From Cobetia crustatorum (GTDB lineage Bacteria; Pseudomonadota; Gammaproteobacteria; Pseudomonadales; Halomonadaceae): a DNA stretch of 35,628 bases. Made by a program: the position numbers and the translations under genes. Positions 7,840 through 15,647 of the stretch are shown piece by piece; within the stretch, counting starts at the first letter, position 1; each line of letters starts with the position of its first letter. Location of the stretch: positions 1 to 35,628 of the forward strand of contig NZ_JEMF01000047.1 of the NCBI RefSeq assembly GCF_000591415.1, read 5' to 3'. Under the pieces are notes generated by a model, which was not told the origin of the DNA, searched no databases, and saw only the letters and a program-made list of their open reading frames with translations.

Positions 7840-9530
7840 GTCAGTCATCCTTTGATCATCAACAGGATATGCATGATGTCCTGATCGTTGGTGGTGGCGC
7901 AGCGGGGCTGACACTGGCGCTCAGCCTCGCCGATAACCTTTCCAAGGCACCGACGAGACGACGCGTGACTCTGCTTCGACCTGCCCGCGAGGCACAAGGT
8001 GCCAGCCGCTGGGCACAGGGAGGCATTGCGGCAGTGCTGGCGCCTGAAGATGATGTGGAATCACATGTTGCCGACACGCTGATTGCCGGTGATGGCCTGT
8101 GCAATGAACGTGCAGTGCGCTTCACCGTCAGCCATTCCCGCGAGGCCATCGAGTGGCTGATCGCACTTGGGGTACCGTTCACGCCCGCCGAAGGGGATGC
8201 CAGCTACCCCTATCATCTGACGCGAGAAGGTGGCCACGGCCGTCGCCGCATCATTCATGCCGCAGACGCGACCGGGCGCGCCTTGCTGGACACGCTCAGT
8301 GCACATGTTGAAGCACATCCGGCCATTCAGGTGCTTGATGACCTACTGGCTGTCGATATCGCCGTGACGAATCAGCGGGTCGATGGCTTATGGGTGATGG
8401 ATGGTACGGGTGAGCGGTATCCATTGAGGGCACGAGACCTGGTATTGGCGACGGGAGGTGCTAGTGGTCTGTTCACACATGCCACCAGCCCCAGCGCCAG
8501 CGTCGGTGACGGTATGGCGATGGCCGCACGCGCCGGGGCCAGCCTGATGAACCTGGAATTCCAGCAGTTTCACCCCACCTGCCTGTATGACCCGCGGGGC
8601 ACTCCCTTTCTGATCTCCGAGGCCGTCCGCGGTGAGGGGGGCCTGCTCATGCGCCCGGATGGCCATCGCTTCATGTTCGATTATGATCCGCGCCTCGAGC
8701 TGGCACCACGCGACGTGGTGGCCCGCGCAATCCTGGCCGAGATGCGCACGCACGACCTCGCACATGTGAATCTGGACATTAGTGCGCTGGGGGCCGAGGC
8801 CATTCACCATCACTTCCCCACAATTGCTGAACACTGTCTCGCTCGAGGAATCGACATTACGCGCGCCCCTATTCCGGTCGTACCTGCGGCGCACTATAGC
8901 TGTGGTGGCATCGCTACTGGACTCGATGGAGCCAGTGATCTGGAAGGACTGTGGGCGATCGGCGAGGTTGCCTGCACGGGCTTGCATGGCGCCAATCGCA
9001 TGGCCAGCAACTCATTGCTGGAGTGTCTGGTGCAGGCGCGTGCCTGTGGCGAAGCACTCGGCATGCCACGCAAGACAATCGACGTAGCGCGTGCCATTAC
9101 GCTAATTGCACTGCCGTCCGCACAGGTACATCTGCTACAGCAGCTGGCTGACCACCACGCAGTATGGCAACACGTCATTGGCCTGAATACTGATCAAGCA
9201 CGTGAACGACTTGATGCTTTACGGCAGTTAATGAGCCTGCGGGCTGGCATTGAACGCAGCCAGCGAGGATTGGAAACAGCACTTCAGCAGATAGTGGACT
9301 GGTTGACGCAAGCCCCCCACCGCTGCGAGGAAGCCGTCAGCGAGGCAAGGGAGTCACTGCAACATGCTGCGAGTCTCAACCATCTATCGCTCTATCAGGC
9401 GTTGACGCTGGCACCGCTACTCCTCATCAGTGCTCACCAACGTCGCGAGTCTCGCGGACTGCACTTCGTGCGTGATTATCCGACGCCAGCACCACGCGCC
9501 CATGACAGCGTCATTCGTCTGCCAGTCTGA
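7836..9530 (+). CDS. nadB: L-aspartate oxidase NadB
   Basis: Flavoprotein that oxidises L-aspartate to iminoaspartate, the first step of de novo NAD synthesis; oxygen or fumarate re-oxidises the FAD. The 564-residue product is slightly longer than E. coli NadB (540), mostly from an extended N-terminus and a longer C-terminal helical domain. FAD motif VLIVGGGAAGLTLALS lies at residues 15-30; SRWAQGGIAAVL, the segment HAADATG, EFQQFHPTCLY (active-site His), RGEGGLLMRPDG, LAPRDVVARAI (active-site Arg) and the C-terminal FAD contact GLHGANRMASNSLLE are all intact. The ESRGLHF motif near the end separates it from SdhA/FrdA paralogues. Translationally coupled to the FUSC-family gene. nadA and nadC are not in the window. 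Confidence 0.97.
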   Translation: MSQSSFDHQQDMHDVLIVGGGAAGLTLALSLADNLSKAPTRRRVTLLRPAREAQGASRWAQGGIAAVLAPEDDVESHVADTLIAGDGLCNERAVRFTVSHSREAIEWLIALGVPFTPAEGDASYPYHLTREGGHGRRRIIHAADATGRALLDTLSAHVEAHPAIQVLDDLLAVDIAVTNQRVDGLWVMDGTGERYPLRARDLVLATGGASGLFTHATSPSASVGDGMAMAARAGASLMNLEFQQFHPTCLYDPRGTPFLISEAVRGEGGLLMRPDGHRFMFDYDPRLELAPRDVVARAILAEMRTHDLAHVNLDISALGAEAIHHHFPTIAEHCLARGIDITRAPIPVVPAAHYSCGGIATGLDGASDLEGLWAIGEVACTGLHGANRMASNSLLECLVQARACGEALGMPRKTIDVARAITLIALPSAQVHLLQQLADHHAVWQHVIGLNTDQARERLDALRQLMSLRAGIERSQRGLETALQQIVDWLTQAPHRCEEAVSEARESLQHAASLNHLSLYQALTLAPLLLISAHQRRESRGLHFVRDYPTPAPRAHDSVIRLPV

Positions 9531-9554
9531 CCCTGCCGCCCTGCACACCTCGCG

Positions 9555-10403
9555 TCATCTTCCGCGTATCGTTTCAAGCGCGGGCGGTTGACGGGGCATA
9601 TCGTGAGGCTGTGGCGGCCACAGCAACCAAAGGCGTAACTGATGCAGATCCTGGGCATCACCGCTATCAGGCCACAGCCACAGCGTACGTGGCCGCTCAC
9701 CAACAGGCGTCACACGTAATCCGATCAAACGTGGTGAGCACCAGACACAGTGCGCGCTGACGGCTAACCAAATTGTCGATCGTGAGTCTGCCCACCACCA
9801 ACAGAGCCGCATGGCAGGGCGTCGATGGCGCATGGCCTGACCCACCTCGTCCTTCACACTGTGCTGAGTATCCTCTCGAGCACTTTCTCGAGCACTTCCT
9901 CGGATACTGTCTTGAGTATCTTCCTGCGCCTCTTCCTGACTCGTCTCAGGCATATCATCGAGCGTGCCTTCGGTGAGCGACGATGACATCGGTGGCCTAT
10001 CCCCCCCTGCCATAGAGAGCAGCGGCCCTCCAGATAGCGACTCCCCTCCCAGGGCCAGCCACCAGTGTTCATTGCCACTGGCACGCTCTCTATGCGCTCG
10101 TCGCCACCACCATAACGTCTCAGCCAACTGCGTCAGTACACACAGTGTCAGCAACCCGAGGATTAACCAGGCCATCGGCGAGGCAGATGTTGTGGTTCCA
10201 AACGCACAACGCCCTGTCTCGAAAGACAAGGCGCCATATATGCAGCTCAACAGCGAGGCGATGTCAGGAGACACGCTTGATAGCCGTGCCAACCAAGCCG
10301 TCAAGACAATACTCACCATCAGCAGCCCTAACCGCAGGCTAATCTGAGCATAGAAAGCCTGCCTAGAGGCCCTTAAACTGATCACGCTCGGCATTTTCGG
10401 CAT
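9555..10403 (-). CDS. ygfX: YgfX-like membrane protein with an expanded central region
   Basis: Weakly conserved membrane protein assigned mainly by context and by its two ends. It lies immediately downstream of sdhE, as ygfX does in enterobacteria. The N-terminus (LRASRQAFYAQISL, then a hydrophobic segment at about 19-41) and the C-terminus (RPRTLWLWPDSGDAQDL, residues 238-254) resemble the two halves of YgfX. The second hydrophobic segment is at 77-100. Between about residues 105 and 200 is an inserted low-complexity region rich in Glu, Asp, Ser, Gln and Arg, making the protein 282 residues, about twice the E. coli length of 135. The start is uncertain: ATG at 10403 or 10394, or GTG at 10385, all overlapping the end of sdhE. 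YgfX has been reported as toxin CptA, but that function should not be assumed here. Confidence 0.62.
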   Translation of the reverse strand: MPKMPSVISLRASRQAFYAQISLRLGLLMVSIVLTAWLARLSSVSPDIASLLSCIYGALSFETGRCAFGTTTSASPMAWLILGLLTLCVLTQLAETLWWWRRAHRERASGNEHWWLALGGESLSGGPLLSMAGGDRPPMSSSLTEGTLDDMPETSQEEAQEDTQDSIRGSARESAREDTQHSVKDEVGQAMRHRRPAMRLCWWWADSRSTIWLAVSAHCVWCSPRLIGLRVTPVGERPRTLWLWPDSGDAQDLHQLRLWLLWPPQPHDMPRQPPALETIRGR

Positions 10404-10638
10404 TGGCGATAACCATGTCGATCAGACGCTGATAATCAGGATTGCCCGATGGATTACGCTTCATCAGCCAAACGAAAAGGTCCTGGTCCTCTTCTGCCAG
10501 CAAGTCCACGTAAATCGCCTTGTCCTGCTCGCTCAGCGCGTCATAGCGCTGTTCCAGGAAAGGCAGCAGCAACAGATCAAGCTCCCACATACCGCGACGC
10601 GAATGCCAGTGAAGCCGCTTACGAATCACATCTTCCAT
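10363..10638 (-). CDS. sdhE: FAD assembly factor SdhE
   Basis: Small helical protein that promotes covalent attachment of FAD to the succinate dehydrogenase (and fumarate reductase) flavoprotein subunit. The 91-residue form shows the defining RGxxE motif as RGMWE at residues 15-19, then LDLLLLPFLEQRYDALSE and the conserved DLFVWLM. I prefer the ATG at 10638, which gives the same N-terminal length as E. coli SdhE and has GAGG a few bases upstream; an in-frame GTG at 10659 would add seven residues. It overlaps the following ygfX-like gene, so they are probably cotranscribed. nadB, another flavoenzyme, lies just beyond. Confidence 0.93.
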   Translation of the reverse strand: MEDVIRKRLHWHSRRGMWELDLLLLPFLEQRYDALSEQDKAIYVDLLAEEDQDLFVWLMKRNPSGNPDYQRLIDMVIANAENAERDQFKGL

Positions 10639-10767
10639 TGCCTGAACCTCAGTCGTCACATCAATGCACGCAGTATACCCGAGGGGATTGACGGCAGCAT
10701 CCGTTGACCCGTTACCTCATGATGAATTGGCAATCCGAGCCTGATCAGCAATGATGTCCGTAGTGCG

Positions 10768-10796
10768 TTGTTTTCTCAGGATTTGCCCATTATGCT
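10768..10796 (+). promoter_or_regulatory. Predicted sigma-70 promoter of ihfB
   Basis: TTGTTT (10768-10773) and TATGCT (10791-10796) with a 17-base spacer, about 110 bases before the ihfB start, in the divergent sdhE-ihfB gap. It implies ihfB is transcribed on its own and not from an upstream rpsA. Confidence 0.55.
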
Positions 10797-10907
10797 GAGG
10801 TGATAACAATCACAAGGATGCGTGCGCCTGTCCGGCGACAAGACGTTGCCCGACTGCCGCATCACGAACGCCTTTCTTTTCAGAAGGCGCAGGCATGGAG
10901 AGATCCG

Positions 10908-11204
10908 ATGACCAAGTCCGAGCTAATCGAACAGATAGCCATGCGACAGCCTGAATTGTCGCTCAAGGATGTAGAGGCCGCTGTACGCATCATTCTCGAT
11001 GATGTGACCGACTCTCTGGCCCATGGTGGCCGAGTCGAGATTCGTGGCTTTGGCAGTTTTTCGTTGCACTACCGTGAACCGCGTCTGGGCCGCAACCCCA
11101 AGACAGGTGAACCGGTGCAGCTGGACGGCAAGTTCGTCCCGCACTTCAAGCCGGGCAAGGAGCTCCGCGAGCAGGTCGACGCAAGTCGCGCGTTAGGCTA
11201 CTAA
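10908..11204 (+). CDS. ihfB: Integration host factor beta subunit
   Basis: DNA-bending nucleoid protein that forms a heterodimer with IhfA and binds specific AT-rich sites used in transcription, replication and recombination. The 98-residue product has the HU/IHF fold: helices up to about residue 40, the [16 protein letters not shown] strand segment, and the DNA-intercalating arm with [10 protein letters not shown] around residues 62-71. KSELIEQIA at the N-terminus and the Phe-rich end of the arm mark it as beta and not alpha. Start at 10908 is supported by GGAG seven bases upstream. In most gammaproteobacteria ihfB directly follows rpsA; here the upstream neighbour is the divergent sdhE, while the downstream lapA-lapB neighbours are the usual ones. 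Confidence 0.95.
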   Translation: MTKSELIEQIAMRQPELSLKDVEAAVRIILDDVTDSLAHGGRVEIRGFGSFSLHYREPRLGRNPKTGEPVQLDGKFVPHFKPGKELREQVDASRALGY

Positions 11205-11220
11205 ACGACTCATCATTTGA

Positions 11221-11240
11221 GCCGCCATCCCTTCGGCGGC
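11221..11240 (+). terminator. Weak hairpin after ihfB
   Basis: GCCGCC (11221-11226) and GGCGGC (11235-11240) form a six-base stem just downstream of the ihfB stop. No T-run follows, so at most a weak or processing signal between ihfB and lapA. Confidence 0.35.
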
Positions 11241-11318
11241 GTCAAGACTCGGGCGCTGGCCAGTGATACACTCGCCCTGCGATGATTCACGACTGCATTT
11301 CATGACAAGGAAACCGTT

Positions 11319-11624
11319 ATGCGTTGGCTAAAAGGTCTCGTTCTGGCCGTGATCCTGTTGATCGTCCTGCTGGTCGGCATTCTGTTTGCCGTTCATAATC
11401 AGCAAGCCGTGCCCCTCGACCTTATCTGGGTTGAGCTTCCCGCCGCCTCTCTTTCCATGTGGCTGCTATTCTCCCTGGCCATCGGGGTTGTCCTCGGCAT
11501 GGTAGCGATGACGGGTATGTATCTGCGCCTGCGCACTCTGTTGACCCGCGCGCAGCGACGCAATCAGCAGCAACGCAAGGAACTGGACCAGTTGCGCATC
11601 CAGGAGATCAAGGAAGTGGCATAA
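11319..11624 (+). CDS. lapA: LapA-domain (DUF1049) inner-membrane protein
   Basis: Small membrane partner of LapB in lipopolysaccharide assembly control. The 101-residue product has two strong hydrophobic segments, about 5-25 and 40-66, separated by HNQQAVPLDLIWVELP, a pattern typical of LapA, and a charged coiled-coil-like C-terminus (residues 70-101, rich in Arg, Gln and Glu) that would face the cytosol. AAGGAAA precedes the ATG. Its TAA is directly followed by the lapB ATG, so the pair is translationally coupled. Confidence 0.9.
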   Translation: MRWLKGLVLAVILLIVLLVGILFAVHNQQAVPLDLIWVELPAASLSMWLLFSLAIGVVLGMVAMTGMYLRLRTLLTRAQRRNQQQRKELDQLRIQEIKEVA

Positions 11625-12803
11625 ATGCCTGATCTGATGATGCTGGGAATGCTGATGGCGGCCATCGCCATTGGCTTCTGGCTGGGGCGACGTGATCGCC
11701 GCCCCGACACACAACCTCCTGCGCCTACTTCTTTATCCCGCGACTATTTCGTTGGCCTCAATCATCTGCTCAACGAGCAGCCTGATCGCGCCATTGAAAC
11801 TTTCGTTCAGGCGCTGGAAGTCAACAGCGATACGGTCGATACCCACATCGCGCTGGGGAATCTTTACCGCAGCCGCGGCGAGGTCGATCGAGCCGTCAAG
11901 ATTCACCAGAACCTATTGGCACGCCCGGCTCTCGACAGCGAGCAAGGTGAGCGAGTTCAGTTGGAACTTGCTCGCGACTTCATGCGCTCAGGTGTTTATG
12001 ATCGCGCCGAGAAGCTGCTGGAAGCCCTCCTCAAACAGGCACAGAACGACTGTCATCGCCGTGATGGTAGACGCCTGCTGATTGATCTTCTTGAGCGTGA
12101 ACGCGAGTGGGAAGCCGCACTTGAAGTCGCACACTCCATCTTGCGTCAAGAAGGCGGCATTCGCCGTGCGGCGGCACATTGGCACTGCGAGCTAGCGGCT
12201 CTGGACATCACAGAAGGTAGCCTGGCACTCGCTCGCAAACGCCTAAAGCAGGCGCTGTCTACCGACGAGAAGTGCGTACGCGCCAACTGGATGCTGGCAG
12301 AAATCGAATTCGATCATGCCAACTACAAACAAAGCATTCGCCTGCTGCAACGTATTCCACGGCAAGATACCGGCTTCACTCCCATCATTCTGGAACCGCT
12401 CGGCAATGCCTTCCGCATGCTCGATGACGAAAGCGGTCTAGTGCGCCATCTCCATCAAGAAGTTGAGCGCGCGCCTTATACCACGACCGTTATCAGCCTG
12501 GCCCAACTGATCGAGCGTCGCGATGGCGTCGAGGCAGCGGCCAGCTTCGCAAGCCAGCAGCTGCATCGTCACCCCAGCCTGCGCGGCGTTGACTACTTGC
12601 TTGATTTGTATTTATTGGATGCCGACGAGCGCGAGACAGAACGCTTCAATCTCCTTAAACGCCATACCCAGCAATTGATCGAGGCACGCCCGCGCCATCG
12701 CTGTCATCGCTGTGGCTTTGAGGCATCACTGCTGATCTGGCAATGCCCCAAGTGCCGTCATTGGGGGACCGTCAAACCCATTACCGGCCTCGAGGGCGAG
12801 TAG
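11625..12803 (+). CDS. lapB: Lipopolysaccharide assembly protein LapB (YciM)
   Basis: Membrane-anchored TPR protein that, in E. coli, brings LpxC to the FtsH protease and so limits lipid A synthesis. The 392-residue product begins with one transmembrane helix (about residues 3-19) ending in GRRDRR, continues with tandem TPR helices from about residue 40 to 330 (for example HLLNEQPDRAIETFVQALE and LGNLYRSRGEVDRAV), and ends with the diagnostic rubredoxin-like metal site: cysteines 360, 363, 374 and 377 in two CxxC pairs. Length matches E. coli LapB (389). Starts immediately after lapA. Confidence 0.96.
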   Translation: MPDLMMLGMLMAAIAIGFWLGRRDRRPDTQPPAPTSLSRDYFVGLNHLLNEQPDRAIETFVQALEVNSDTVDTHIALGNLYRSRGEVDRAVKIHQNLLARPALDSEQGERVQLELARDFMRSGVYDRAEKLLEALLKQAQNDCHRRDGRRLLIDLLEREREWEAALEVAHSILRQEGGIRRAAAHWHCELAALDITEGSLALARKRLKQALSTDEKCVRANWMLAEIEFDHANYKQSIRLLQRIPRQDTGFTPIILEPLGNAFRMLDDESGLVRHLHQEVERAPYTTTVISLAQLIERRDGVEAAASFASQQLHRHPSLRGVDYLLDLYLLDADERETERFNLLKRHTQQLIEARPRHRCHRCGFEASLLIWQCPKCRHWGTVKPITGLEGE

Positions 12804-12931
12804 CACCCTCTCCCTTCCTTACTGGCCCTCTCCTCACTGGCTCTTTTCTAACGCGCTCTGTTCTGCGTTACGCAAGTCCTCCCGCCGTATCGAGCACTGC
12901 TTGTTTCTCCTCTTAGTCTACAGTGCTCGCA

Positions 12932-12967
12932 AAAACGCCCCTCCAGCCTTGGCTGTCGGGGCGTTTT
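12932..12967. terminator. Bidirectional terminator between lapB and the NSS transporter
   Basis: AAAACGCCCC (12932-12941) pairs with GGGGCGTTTT (12958-12967). The A/T flanks provide U-tracts in both directions for the two convergent genes. Similar in sequence to the glpD/fumC terminator. Confidence 0.87.
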
Positions 12968-12998
12968 GCATGTCACCGACGTGGTTACCTCAATTGCA

Positions 12999-14459
12999 TT
13001 ACGCTGCGGAGGTCCGTTCACGTAGACGCGGTGACAGTACCTCACCCACCAGGCAGGCGATCACGATGATTGCGAGGAAATAGGGCCAATCGCCGATCTC
13101 CAGATGCGCAAGCCCCAGCGCATCGACGAAGATTGCGACAATACACACTGGACTGACATAGCGAATCATGAACAGCCAGAGGCGATAACCACCAGCACTC
13201 AGGCCCAATTCATCACGCATCATGCTGCTCTTGAAGACAAAACCAGCCAACACCACCATGGCGATACCTCCGATGGGCATCATCCAGCGCGAGGTCAGGT
13301 AATCGAGCCAGTCGAAGAAATGCTTGCCAGCAAACTTCCATTCAGCGCCCAGATTGAACGATAGCATCGCAAACATCGCGACCAGCCAAAGTGCCACACC
13401 AGCGATCCATGAAGCCTTTACGCGGCTCATGCTGCGATTCTCAGTTAGCCAGGCAACGGTGGCCTCGATCATTGAAATCGCAGAAGTCAGCGCTGCAATC
13501 GACAACATGGCAAAGAACAACACACCAAACAGTTGACCAAAAGGCATTTGATTGAAGGCCACCGGCAGGCTCATGAAGATCAGTCCCGGGCCGGATGATG
13601 GGTCCATGCCATTGGCAAAGATGATTGGGAAAATCGCCAATCCAGCCATCAGCGCCACCAAGGTATCAGCAATCGCGACCGTGAAAGTGGTACGCGCGAT
13701 CGACGTGCCCGCAGGCAGATAAGAGCCGTAAGTCAGGATGGCACCGGAGGCTAGCGATAACGTGAAGAAAGCATGCCCCAGCGCTGCCAACAGCCCTTCA
13801 CTGGTGAGCTTGGTCACGTCAAAATCAAACAGGAAGTGGAAACCCGCCGAGAAGTTACCCGAGGTCAATGCATAGCCGATCATGATCAGCAACATGATCA
13901 CCATACCGGGCATCATCCAGCGCACGCTCTTCTCGACGCCTTCCTGGACCCCTCTCCCGACAATCAGCATCGTCACTGCGGTCACCAAGGTAGCCCAGCC
14001 ACCGAGCGCCCAGGGATTCGCATTCCCGGCTTCAAAGATGCCACCAAGCTCGGCGACACTCTGACCTGACAGCGAACCGCTGGCCATCTTCCATAAATAG
14101 CTGAATGACCACCCCGCCACCACCACGTAGAACGATAAGATCATGAAACCCGCCAGCATCGCGATCCAGCCGAAAATGCGCCATAGCGGATTAGCCCCTG
14201 ACTCACGGGCCAGATTGGTGATCGCATCGATGGGGCTGCCGCGACCGCGACGCCCGAAGGCGATTTCCGCCATCATGACCGGCACACCTACCGCCAGAAT
14301 GCAGGCCAGATAGACCAGCACAAAGGCTCCACCACCGTACTCGCCAGTGATATAGGGGAATTTCCAAATATTACCCAGCCCCACAGCGGAGCCGGTGGCC
14401 GCGAGGATAAAGCCCCAGCGACTGATCCAGAGGTTCTTGGGTTGCTGTCTTGCCGTCAT
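12999..14459 (-). CDS. Sodium-dependent transporter, NSS (SNF) family
   Basis: Secondary carrier of the neurotransmitter:sodium symporter family, which in bacteria usually imports amino acids or related small molecules with Na+. The 486-residue product opens with the family signature: WGFILAATGSAVGLGNIWKFPY (about residues 15-36) contains the unwound TM1 with Na+ and substrate contacts. GGGAFVLVYL, the TM6 region with the SLASGAILTYGSY stretch, and SIAALTSAISMIEATVAW in TM8 are also typical. Eleven or so hydrophobic segments are visible; the last ends near residue 475. The ATG at 14459 follows AAGG. Monocistronic between a terminator and a long upstream gap. Substrate cannot be told from sequence. 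Confidence 0.93.
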   Translation of the reverse strand: MTARQQPKNLWISRWGFILAATGSAVGLGNIWKFPYITGEYGGGAFVLVYLACILAVGVPVMMAEIAFGRRGRGSPIDAITNLARESGANPLWRIFGWIAMLAGFMILSFYVVVAGWSFSYLWKMASGSLSGQSVAELGGIFEAGNANPWALGGWATLVTAVTMLIVGRGVQEGVEKSVRWMMPGMVIMLLIMIGYALTSGNFSAGFHFLFDFDVTKLTSEGLLAALGHAFFTLSLASGAILTYGSYLPAGTSIARTTFTVAIADTLVALMAGLAIFPIIFANGMDPSSGPGLIFMSLPVAFNQMPFGQLFGVLFFAMLSIAALTSAISMIEATVAWLTENRSMSRVKASWIAGVALWLVAMFAMLSFNLGAEWKFAGKHFFDWLDYLTSRWMMPIGGIAMVVLAGFVFKSSMMRDELGLSAGGYRLWLFMIRYVSPVCIVAIFVDALGLAHLEIGDWPYFLAIIVIACLVGEVLSPRLRERTSAA

Positions 14460-14926
14460 GGAATACCTTGCGAGTTATTGTTGTGAATCAGTGATGCCTT
14501 ATGCTTGGCATCCGCCGCCTCCAGCGATTCACTGGGACATTTTACTGATATAAGCAGGATTCGTCCGCGATTTTCATGCTAAAAGCATTAATGCCTGTGG
14601 GAAAAGGGGGGCTTGAGCACTACACGACAAACTCTGATGAATGCCTGTCATGCCCATAAGGTTACATATGAAACTATACGATGCGTATACTGACCTTGGA
14701 AACTCTATTTTCTCTCCTGACCTCCACCACTAGCGATCGGCGTCACACCTCATTGACACTCCTGTCACGCTAGCCTGCCACTCGACCAGACACATCAGAG
14801 GGAATAGGGTAGAAAATACAAAAAAGAAGCACTTGATAAATAAAGAGAGAACGCAAAGAAAGAACACAGGTCATCGACACACGGATCGTTCACGACAAAC
14901 GACAACATCGTGGCAGGGAGCAGTTC
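14460..14926. other. Divergent intergenic region, NSS transporter and ktrA
   Basis: 467 bases, AT-richer than the genes. It holds dyads GATGCC/GGCATC (14492-14511), ATGCT-AAA-AGCAT (14576-14588) and TATACG-ATG-CGTATA (14675-14689), and a possible + strand promoter TTACAT (14662-14667) with TATACT (14686-14691). Near ktrA the leader is A-rich. I looked for a c-di-AMP (ydaO-type) riboswitch, known before some ktr genes, and did not recognise one. Confidence 0.55.
14662..14691 (+). promoter_or_regulatory. Possible promoter of ktrAB with overlapping dyad
   Basis: TTACAT and TATACT are spaced by 18 bases. The inverted repeat TATACG-ATG-CGTATA (14675-14689) overlaps the spacer and -10, suggesting a regulated promoter. 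It lies about 235 bases before ktrA, so the leader would be long. Confidence 0.35.
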
Positions 14927-15580
14927 ATGCATCGTCAATTTGCGGTTATTGGGCTTGGTTACTTTGGCGCTACCGTTGCACGCGAGCTAAGACGTCACGA
15001 ACATGAGGTACTGGGCGTCGATCCTGATGAGAAACGCCTCAATGCAATTGCCGACCTTCTCAACCAGGCAGTCATCGCGGATCCAACGGATGAACATGCA
15101 CTCCGTGAGCTGGGACTGGATCAATTCGACGCCGTGCTGATCGACCTTTCCGATTCAATGGAGCAGAGCCTTACCTGTGCCCTGCTGGCGCGTGAATTAG
15201 GCGCAAAGGAGTTATGGGTCAAGGCCACCTCCGATGCCCATCACAAATTACTCAGCCGACTGGGCGTCGATCACATCGTACATCCTGAATATGATCTCGG
15301 CATCCGCGTTGCTGAAAGCCTTGCCTATCACGCAATGGTCGATTTCATCCATCTCGGCAATCATCAGTTTGTGGTCGAGCTGGAAGTCAGTGAGCGCCTG
15401 TGCAATGACTGCCAGCAACTCGATCATCTACCACTGGGTGATGACATCAGCGTCATTGCACTGCGCAAAGGCGAAAGGCTGGATCGTAAACCTGCCGCTG
15501 ACACTCCACTCACCCATGGCGATCATCTGGTGCTGATCGGAGAACTGAGCGCATTGCGCAAGCTGGGGGCGCATCTATGA
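14927..15580 (+). CDS. ktrA: Potassium uptake regulatory subunit KtrA (RCK domain)
   Basis: Cytosolic gating subunit that forms an octameric ring under the KtrB channel-like transporter and binds ATP/ADP or NAD(H). The 217-residue product has a single RCK unit: the Rossmann motif VIGLGYFGATVARELRR at residues 7-23, the acidic residue ending strand 2 in GVDPDEKRL, then a TrkA-C domain at about 135-217 (GDDISVIALRKGERL, LTHGDHLVLIGE). Length fits KtrA (about 220), not TrkA (about 458, two RCK units). A GGGAG lies just before the ATG. The ktrB-like gene follows at a 67-base distance on the same strand. Monovalent-cation balance of this kind is typical of salt-adapted bacteria. Confidence 0.9.
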   Translation: MHRQFAVIGLGYFGATVARELRRHEHEVLGVDPDEKRLNAIADLLNQAVIADPTDEHALRELGLDQFDAVLIDLSDSMEQSLTCALLARELGAKELWVKATSDAHHKLLSRLGVDHIVHPEYDLGIRVAESLAYHAMVDFIHLGNHQFVVELEVSERLCNDCQQLDHLPLGDDISVIALRKGERLDRKPAADTPLTHGDHLVLIGELSALRKLGAHL

Positions 15581-15647
15581 GGTCGCTGGATGGCCTCTCC
15601 AGCAAGCGGTCAGGGCTCTCTGACAACACACTCGCTGGCCTACTACG

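Noticed and set aside
14460-14926. c-di-AMP riboswitch before ktrA
   Set aside because: Known for ktr genes mainly in Gram-positives; the conserved core of that riboswitch is not recognisable here.
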